From NCBI GenBank assembly GCA_964479695.1, contig CAYZSO010000005.1:1-64000 (forward strand): 64,000 nt of DNA, read 5' to 3'. This DNA comes from JAAYZH01 sp964479695 (lineage in GTDB: Bacteria > Bacillota > Clostridia > Saccharofermentanales > Fastidiosipilaceae). A program made the position numbers and the translations under genes. Position 1 is the stretch's first letter; each line of letters starts with the position of its first letter. The notes below the pieces were generated by a model, which saw only the letters and a program-made list of their open reading frames with translations, was not told the origin of the DNA and ran no database searches. Positions 58,753-64,000 of this stretch are shown in pieces.

Positions 58753-59286
58753 ATGACAAAGTATCAACAGGGCACGAAAGGAACCACGCTGCTCACCATT
58801 GCAGGCATTTCAAATCTTGTTCTAAGTTTATTTCAAGTGGGACTGATGTTTTTCACGATGGTCGGCGCAGGTTTCGCTTCGCGGCGTCTCACCGACACAC
58901 TGGCACGCATGCTGATCATCAACAGGGAATCGTTGGCGGGTTTTGGTCTCCGCAATATTGCCCTGATCGTGCTGATTATCCTTTTCCTCAGCCTAGTGGT
59001 GACCCTTTTCATGGCGATCACCACGCTTTACTATCGCCGAAGAGACGACGGGAGAACCTTCCTGGCCATTAGTTCCGGAATTCTGCTGGCGATTTCCGTT
59101 GTGTTTTTTGTGTTCACTTGGAGCTGGATTTTCGTGGTCACAGCGCTGATTTGGCTCTGCACTTTCGTCGGTGCACTCTTATCGAAATTCCCCGGTAATA
59201 CGGATCGCCTCGAAGCGAATCTTGATGCTATGGCCAAAGCCGCCCAATACGACACCGGCAGACATCGCCCCGGCAGCGGCTTTTAA
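58753..59286 (+). CDS. Membrane protein of unknown function, four membrane segments
   Basis: A 177-aa protein. Hydrophobic segments lie at about 13-38, 65-90, 100-117 and 120-140, with a short basic loop YYRRRDDGR and a hydrophilic tail. I do not recognise a family. GGGAGG lies a few bases before the ATG. Convergent with the CpXC gene; no clear terminator in the 56-base gap, which is GATTCAATTGATTCGG-type repeats. Confidence 0.6.
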   Translation: MTKYQQGTKGTTLLTIAGISNLVLSLFQVGLMFFTMVGAGFASRRLTDTLARMLIINRESLAGFGLRNIALIVLIILFLSLVVTLFMAITTLYYRRRDDGRTFLAISSGILLAISVVFFVFTWSWIFVVTALIWLCTFVGALLSKFPGNTDRLEANLDAMAKAAQYDTGRHRPGSGF

Positions 59287-59342
59287 TTACCTATTCGGCT
59301 TCAGCTTCAGCTGATTCAATTGATTCGGCTAATTCAACTGAA

Positions 59343-60092
59343 TCAGGTTTGTGCAGAGGCGACCATGGCTTCGGCCGTGCGCGAGTCCACAATATCCCAA
59401 CGGTCTTCGGCCGGCAGGGAGGTGAGAAGGAGGGCGGCGGTGTTGTCATAGACTTGAGCCGCCAGTTCCAACTGTTGCCAACCGTTGGCAACAGAATAAG
59501 TCTGGAGAAGGAGCTGAAGATGCTGATCTTCGTCCACTTGGTTGCCTAGATAGAGAACTTCTGTCGTGGCACCGGAGGAGAGGGCGGCGGCTTTGGCCTC
59601 ATCATCAAGCTCGGTTTGCTTGCTGACCTCGGCGATATTTTCCTCGGCTAAACGCGTCTTCACTGCGAGCTTCACGACTTCCATGAGGCGATCGGAGTAG
59701 CCATCCAGCAGCAGGTGGACTTTCTCAATCAGATCATTGTACGTGCTGACCAGACGCAGCGTGTAGGTGGAGAGATCGAGACCGAAATCCAACGGGAGCT
59801 CGGCAGCGAGCGCAGGGTCCAGACGGCCATCTTCACGAACGGCGTCGGTAATATCCTGTATGGCCGGTGCGAAATAATAGGCGGCTTGGTTACTGCGATC
59901 TAGATAGAGGAGCGGACGCTCCAGGATATAAAGATGGTTGCAATTCTGGCATTCGTAATTTTGCAACTCTTTCAGAAGTAGTTTCTCTTCAAGGTCCGGA
60001 TCCTCGTTGACATCGATGACGTCCCAAATGACCACTTCTTCTTCATTCAGACAATGGGGGCAGGTGACGGTTTCGCGGTGAAATCTGGTCAT
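59343..60092 (-). CDS. CpXC-domain protein
   Basis: A 249-aa protein. The N-terminal CpXC domain carries CPHC (Cys 11, 14) and CQNC (Cys 48, 51), a likely zinc site, between beta-strand-like VVIWDVIDV and LYILERPLLYLD. The C-terminal 150 residues are helical and acidic. The family is found in many anaerobes, and its function is unknown. Its ATG overlaps the stop of the zinc-ribbon membrane gene as TAATG, so the two are translated together and may act together. Confidence 0.75.
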   Translation of the reverse strand: MTRFHRETVTCPHCLNEEEVVIWDVIDVNEDPDLEEKLLLKELQNYECQNCNHLYILERPLLYLDRSNQAAYYFAPAIQDITDAVREDGRLDPALAAELPLDFGLDLSTYTLRLVSTYNDLIEKVHLLLDGYSDRLMEVVKLAVKTRLAEENIAEVSKQTELDDEAKAAALSSGATTEVLYLGNQVDEDQHLQLLLQTYSVANGWQQLELAAQVYDNTAALLLTSLPAEDRWDIVDSRTAEAMVASAQT

Positions 60093-61339
60093 TAGGCGGC
60101 GACCTCCGTGAAGGTGAATTCGGGTGTTTGCGTAGCTGGGAAGGCGAGTACATAGCCGGCTTCTGGTGTGCTTGCTGCCGCGTTTGCTTCGAGGTTCGGC
60201 ACGACGGGCGACTGGCTCTGGGGGACTACGCCGAAGTTGGCCAAAGACGGAACCGACAAGTTCAGCAAGAAGGAGAGTATGAGGAACAGAAGGAAGTAGA
60301 TGACGGAGGATTGGATCAGCAGACGATCCACGCTTAGGGTGACGGTTTCTTTGAGGCTCAGGGTGTCAACAACTGTGCGGATGGAGAATGCGCAGAGGAG
60401 CATGACGAGCGCTTGCAAACCGGAACCTGAAACGAAAATCAAGGCGACTAATGTGACCAGGATTTCGTAGTATGTTCCCGGGATAAATGCTTGCCACAGA
60501 CGCTCAAAAGTTACTCGCTGATGTGCGATGAAACGGAAGACCAACATACTGATGACTATTCGCATCAGGGTCAGGAAAAGCGAGGAAAAGAATCCCCGGA
60601 TCATACCTTGGAATGCGCTTGACCAAATGCCGCCTGTTGACACATCAATTTCTCCCAACATAGCCAGTCGGGTCAAGTTGCTGTACCGAATGAAGATCAT
60701 GACTAGCAAACCGAAGACCAAAGCCTGAATCAACGTGACCACAATGAGATGAACTCTGGACAAGCTTGACGCGCCACTGATGATTTCGGTTGGGCGGGTG
60801 AAGAGTTTATGCAGGAAACTTAAGATCTTTCTGCCGTCGGGGCGAGAAGACCTGGGGGTAACGCGTTCTGTCTTTGCCTTCGTGGCTTTCTGCCGACGTT
60901 GCTCCTCGCGGCGATTGAGCCTCTCGGATTGTTTCGCTTGCCATCTGGCTTTCGCCTGTCTGAAAGGATTCTGGCGGAAGCCATTGGCGGAACTTGCCGT
61001 GCCGGCCGCGGCGCCGCCGCCTGTTGAGCCCGCGCCCGCGTTTGCTCCGCCGGTGGCAGAGCCCGCGCCAGTGCCGGCGCCAGCGCCTCCGGAACCTGCG
61101 CCGGTTGACGTGCCTTTTGTGTTGTAGCTTCCGGAGCTGCTGTTGTTTCCGGAGCGGCTACTGTTTCCAGATGAGCCGGAATTACCAGAGCTGCCAGAGT
61201 TACCGGAGTCACCGGCGGAGCCGGATTTTGCCTCCGCAGATTCATGAAATTCCGGTTTAAAAGTCGACCCGGCCGTACGGCAGGTACAACGCTCGCCAGC
61301 AGCGAGTTCTCTACCGCAATAAAAACAATACCTTGCCAA
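60092..61339 (-). CDS. Zinc-ribbon multi-pass membrane protein
   Basis: About 415 aa. The N-terminus MARYCFYCGREL to RCTC is a four-cysteine zinc ribbon. A long G/S/N/A linker follows (about residues 45-130), then a basic stretch and four to five membrane segments (for example HLIVVTLIQALVFGLLVMIF, YEILVTLVALIFVSG, SSVIYFLLFLILSFLL). TTG 61339 is chosen because GAAGGGAG lies 8 bases upstream and it makes the zinc ribbon N-terminal; GTG 61393 has no ribosome site. Function unknown. Coupled to the CpXC gene. Confidence 0.7.
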   Translation of the reverse strand: MARYCFYCGRELAAGERCTCRTAGSTFKPEFHESAEAKSGSAGDSGNSGSSGNSGSSGNSSRSGNNSSSGSYNTKGTSTGAGSGGAGAGTGAGSATGGANAGAGSTGGGAAAGTASSANGFRQNPFRQAKARWQAKQSERLNRREEQRRQKATKAKTERVTPRSSRPDGRKILSFLHKLFTRPTEIISGASSLSRVHLIVVTLIQALVFGLLVMIFIRYSNLTRLAMLGEIDVSTGGIWSSAFQGMIRGFFSSLFLTLMRIVISMLVFRFIAHQRVTFERLWQAFIPGTYYEILVTLVALIFVSGSGLQALVMLLCAFSIRTVVDTLSLKETVTLSVDRLLIQSSVIYFLLFLILSFLLNLSVPSLANFGVVPQSQSPVVPNLEANAAASTPEAGYVLAFPATQTPEFTFTEVAA

Positions 61340-61628
61340 AGTGGCATCTCCCTTCAGGACTTGAAAAAAGAGAGTGGACTCGGGATCCCACACTCATTGA
61401 CTATTGAAAATTCAACCTCATCTTAGCATGAACAAGTAGAGAGACATTCGGGTTTTCGTAAACAATTTTGAAATTCAAATGCACGAACAGCCCCATCGAG
61501 CGGGTAAATGATCATTCTAAGTCTTACTGCACCTATCAACATGGAAATAACATAACAATTATCCTAAACCAATGAGAGCAAATTCAGGAACAATACGCCG
61601 CAAAAACCGCTCCACCCTCAGCGAACTC

Positions 61629-62440
61629 ACCACATATGTTTAAAAATAAACTTATGTAGTCGCAATACGTCGCCAATACCGCGCCTTCCCTCACGCCCGA
61701 TCAACGTCGCTAGCATCACCATCACCACAAGTTCCGTTGCTTGGAATGAACGCATCCTTCCACTTATTGCTACAGTAGCGACATTGATCCCAATGGATAA
61801 GAGAGTTTGTGTTCTTTTTCAGAGTTCATTCAGCGGATGAGTCAATAGAATGTACGCACACTTCCACTTATCGCTACAGTAGCGATATTGATCTCAACAG
61901 TGCAGAGATTAGCGAACATTTCAGAGTTCATTCAGGAGATAAGCGTAAAAACAATGCATATCATCTATTTAATGCAACATGATTTTTTGTTATTTTTCTC
62001 CAATATGTTCAGACTGTCTGTTCTGACACAGATTGAAGGAAATCTTCCCGTTACTTGCTATGCATCAGTAAATATTTTTCGAATTTGCCTGGGATCCGGA
62101 AACTTGCGACATCAAAAGAGCCTTTACTTCATTGTGAGAAGACTTTTTCTACGTAAGCAATGGCCATACCAGTCAATATTTTCGGAAATATCAGTATTCA
62201 TTCATTAATTCTTATCTGCAGGTCAGAAAACATTCAGTTGATAGAATAACTGGAGGGAGGGCACCGCTTAACAAACGATGCCTTGTCGCAAGTTTCTCGA
62301 TCTGGACCAACTTGGAAATGACATGACAACTACTCTAAGCTAGGGAGAACAAATCAAGGAAGAATACGCCGCCAATACCGCTCCGCCCACAAAACGCACT
62401 ACAAACGCACTACATATGTTTAAAAATAAACTTATGTAGT
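61629..62440 (+). repeat. Full copy (C) of the dispersed 0.8-kb hairpin-bordered element
   Basis: Border hairpins (CACATATGTTTA, loop, TAAACTTATGTAGT) lie at 61629-61660 and 62409-62440, exactly 780 bases apart, in the same orientation. Inside are two roughly 110-base units, each with TTCCACTTATCGCTACAGTA (palindrome TCGCTACAGTAGCGA at 61871), then GAAACTTGCGACA (62099) and TGTCGCAAGTTTC (62284). An open frame at 61888-62208 is not kept in copy B and is not called. Bases 61394-61628 upstream hold only AATACGCCGC-type fragments of the same family. Confidence 0.88.
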
Positions 62441-62729
62441 CGCAATAAGCAGCCTATGTAGTCGCAATACGCAGCCAATACCGCTCCGCTGCTCCATCGG
62501 CGTTCCTCCTTTCGTTGGGGTGTCGGAACTTTTCTGTTAGGCAAACGCAGTCTGCTTGGCCTATAATTGGCCTATAATAAGTACCAGATTTTGAGAACTG
62601 GAATGTTCACCAATGAATGTTCACCAATGAATGTTCGCCAATGAGTGTTTGTGGATCGACGCCCACAACGATTTGCCGGGCGAGATTCAGAGTGAAGAAA
62701 AGATTCAGAGTGAAGGAAAGAGGCAAGTT
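62441..62729 (+). other. Leader of the aminopeptidase gene with tandem duplications
   Basis: TTGGCCTATAAT occurs twice in tandem near 62557-62580 and supplies candidate -10 boxes. AATGTTCACCAATG is repeated three times at 62602-62643. AGATTCAGAGTGAAG is repeated near 62682-62716. AAAGAGG at 62718 is the ribosome site. Confidence 0.65.
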
Positions 62730-63962
62730 ATGCAAAAAGAAATGATTGATAAATATGTCAGGCTGATTGTCAGAGCCGGAGTGAATGTGCAAGAGGGGCA
62801 GGGAGTCGTTATAAGGATAAGCCCGGAGTTGGCGGCTTTGGCCAGAATGTTGGTGGAGGAATCCTATGAAGCGGGAGCGTCCTGGGTTCGCGTGGACTGG
62901 AATGACCAGGAAGTAACGAAATTGGACTACCGCTACCAGTCGACGGAGCAGCTTGGCGAAGTGAAGAAATGGGTGGAGGAGAGGCTGAAATATTCGGCTG
63001 AGGAGCTGCCTTGCCAGATTTACATCACCTCGGATGATCCGGATGGGCTGCGTGAGATTGATCCCGCGAAAATCAGCGAGGTCAGGCAGCTGCAGTATCC
63101 GATTCTGAAACCCTACAATGATGCGATGGATAACAAGTATCAGTGGGTGATTGCGGGCGCGCCGTCCGTGGCTTGGGCGAAGAAGGTTTTCCCGGATCTG
63201 GGTGAAGAGGAGGCAGTGGAGGCGCTCTGGCAGGCGATTCTGGATACCTCGCGTGTGCTGCCGGATGAGGATCCTTTGGAGACTTGGGCGAAACATAATG
63301 CGAATTTCCGCAAACATATGGACTGGCTTAATGGACATAAGTTCAGCCGAATCCACTACAAAGCCGCCAACGGCACCGATTTTCACGTTGGCCTGCTCCC
63401 CAATGTATGTTGGGAAGGTGGCGGTGAGTATGCGCTGGGCAGTGGCATTTATTTCCAGCCGAATATTCCGACGGAGGAAGTGTTCACGTCGCCGCGTAAA
63501 GGGGATGTGGAGGGCCGCGTTGTGGCGAGTAAGCCTCTGTCCTACCAAGGCCAGCTGATTGACGATTTCTGGATTGAGTTTGAAGGCGGCCGGGCTGTCC
63601 GTTGGGGTGCGAAACAAAACGAAGCGCTTCTCGGCAAAATGCTGGGCATGGATGAGGGAGCCTCGATGCTGGGTGAGCTGGCGCTTGTGCCTTACGACTC
63701 CCCGATTAACCAAAAGGGTTATCTTTTCTGGAACACGCTTTATGATGAGAATGCTTCTTGCCACATGGCGGTGGGCCGCGGGTTCACGAATTTGGTGGAG
63801 AATTACGGGGATTACACACGTGAGGAGCTCCTGGCCATGGGCATCAATGAATCGATGATCCACACGGATTTCATGATTGGCACCGCGGATCTGGCGATTG
63901 ATGGCGAGACGGCGGAGGGTGAAAGGATCGCGATTTTCCGGAACGGGACGTGGGCGTTTTAA
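62730..63962 (+). CDS. M29-family aminopeptidase (AmpS/PepS-like)
   Basis: A 410-aa cytoplasmic metallo-aminopeptidase of the thermophilic M29 family. The N-domain shows the usual YVRLIVRAGVNVQEGQGVVI. The C-terminal catalytic domain has the metal ligands in NVCWEGGGEYALGSG (replacing the usual PxGE), EFEGGRAV, LGELALVPYDSPI and a His/Tyr/Asp set in NTLYDENASCHMAVG and HTDFMIGT. ATG 62730 has AAAGAGG 6 bases upstream; the open frame extends 33 codons further up through repeats without a good site. Confidence 0.92.
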   Translation: MQKEMIDKYVRLIVRAGVNVQEGQGVVIRISPELAALARMLVEESYEAGASWVRVDWNDQEVTKLDYRYQSTEQLGEVKKWVEERLKYSAEELPCQIYITSDDPDGLREIDPAKISEVRQLQYPILKPYNDAMDNKYQWVIAGAPSVAWAKKVFPDLGEEEAVEALWQAILDTSRVLPDEDPLETWAKHNANFRKHMDWLNGHKFSRIHYKAANGTDFHVGLLPNVCWEGGGEYALGSGIYFQPNIPTEEVFTSPRKGDVEGRVVASKPLSYQGQLIDDFWIEFEGGRAVRWGAKQNEALLGKMLGMDEGASMLGELALVPYDSPINQKGYLFWNTLYDENASCHMAVGRGFTNLVENYGDYTREELLAMGINESMIHTDFMIGTADLAIDGETAEGERIAIFRNGTWAF

Positions 63963-64000
63963 GGGGAGGTTGGTGGCGGTAGCGACACCGCTTCAATTTG

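Noticed and set aside
61888..62208. 106-codon open frame inside the repeat element
   Set aside because: Frame and sequence are not preserved in the reversed copy at 43181-43995.

Overview
This window comes from a Gram-positive, low-to-mid-GC anaerobe-like bacterium, most likely of class Clostridia. The reasons are Rex, RemB (DUF370), CtsR with a typical CtsR box, YesM/YesN-type sensor and regulator proteins, a PrsA/SurA-like membrane foldase, and AGGAGG-type ribosome sites throughout. I cannot name the genus from sequence alone. The window holds the chromosomal replication origin and about 55 kb to one side of it.

Layout. 1-4.9 kb is an accessory edge: an IS1634/IS4-type insertion sequence, an octamer tandem repeat, a DUF262/DUF1524 restriction-like gene and a YdcF-family gene whose 5' end looks lost at the junction. 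5.2-7.4 kb carries rex, a DUF3783 gene and a zinc-dependent phospholipase C-like gene. 7.7-15.5 kb is the origin region: dnaA, an oriC-like spacer with a cluster of DnaA-box-like sites, dnaN, recF, remB, gyrB, a parS-like site and parB. 15.5-18.6 kb is almost gene-free. It is filled with short GTTGGTAACG-like motifs, many spaced one helical turn apart, around one small gene for an HTH plus coiled-coil protein. 18.6-29.5 kb has a CBS/CorC membrane protein, a foldase, rpoB and rpoC. 30.3-40.5 kb is a sugar module: a lipoprotein and a membrane-anchored sugar-binding protein, histidine kinase and AraC-type regulator on the minus strand, divergent from mglBAC. 41-47.4 kb has a CHAP-domain protein, a DEDDh exonuclease, ctsR and clpC. 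47.8-58.3 kb is a galactarate/glucarate module: a tctCBA-type transporter, garD, a PrpR-like regulator, and on the other strand gudD, a DHDPS-family lyase and garR. 58.7-64 kb has membrane and zinc-ribbon proteins and an M29 aminopeptidase.

How it works together. The sugar-acid module gives a coherent route: import, dehydration of galactarate (GarD) and glucarate (GudD) to 5-keto-4-deoxyglucarate, cleavage probably by the DHDPS-family enzyme to pyruvate and tartronate semialdehyde, and reduction to glycerate by GarR. The sugar sensor cluster probably controls the adjacent mglBAC importer.

Repetitive structure is the unusual part. I see (1) helically phased decamer arrays within about 10 kb of oriC, next to a candidate DNA-binding, possibly membrane-tethered protein; (2) a highly iterated 16-bp palindrome, GGCTTTGGCCAAAGCC, and close variants; (3) three copies (one partial) of a 0.8-kb non-coding element bordered by hairpins; (4) three copies of a palindrome that starts CCGCAGAACTTTA; (5) short tandem duplications that span or abut stop codons at many genes. 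No rRNA, tRNA or CRISPR array was recognised.
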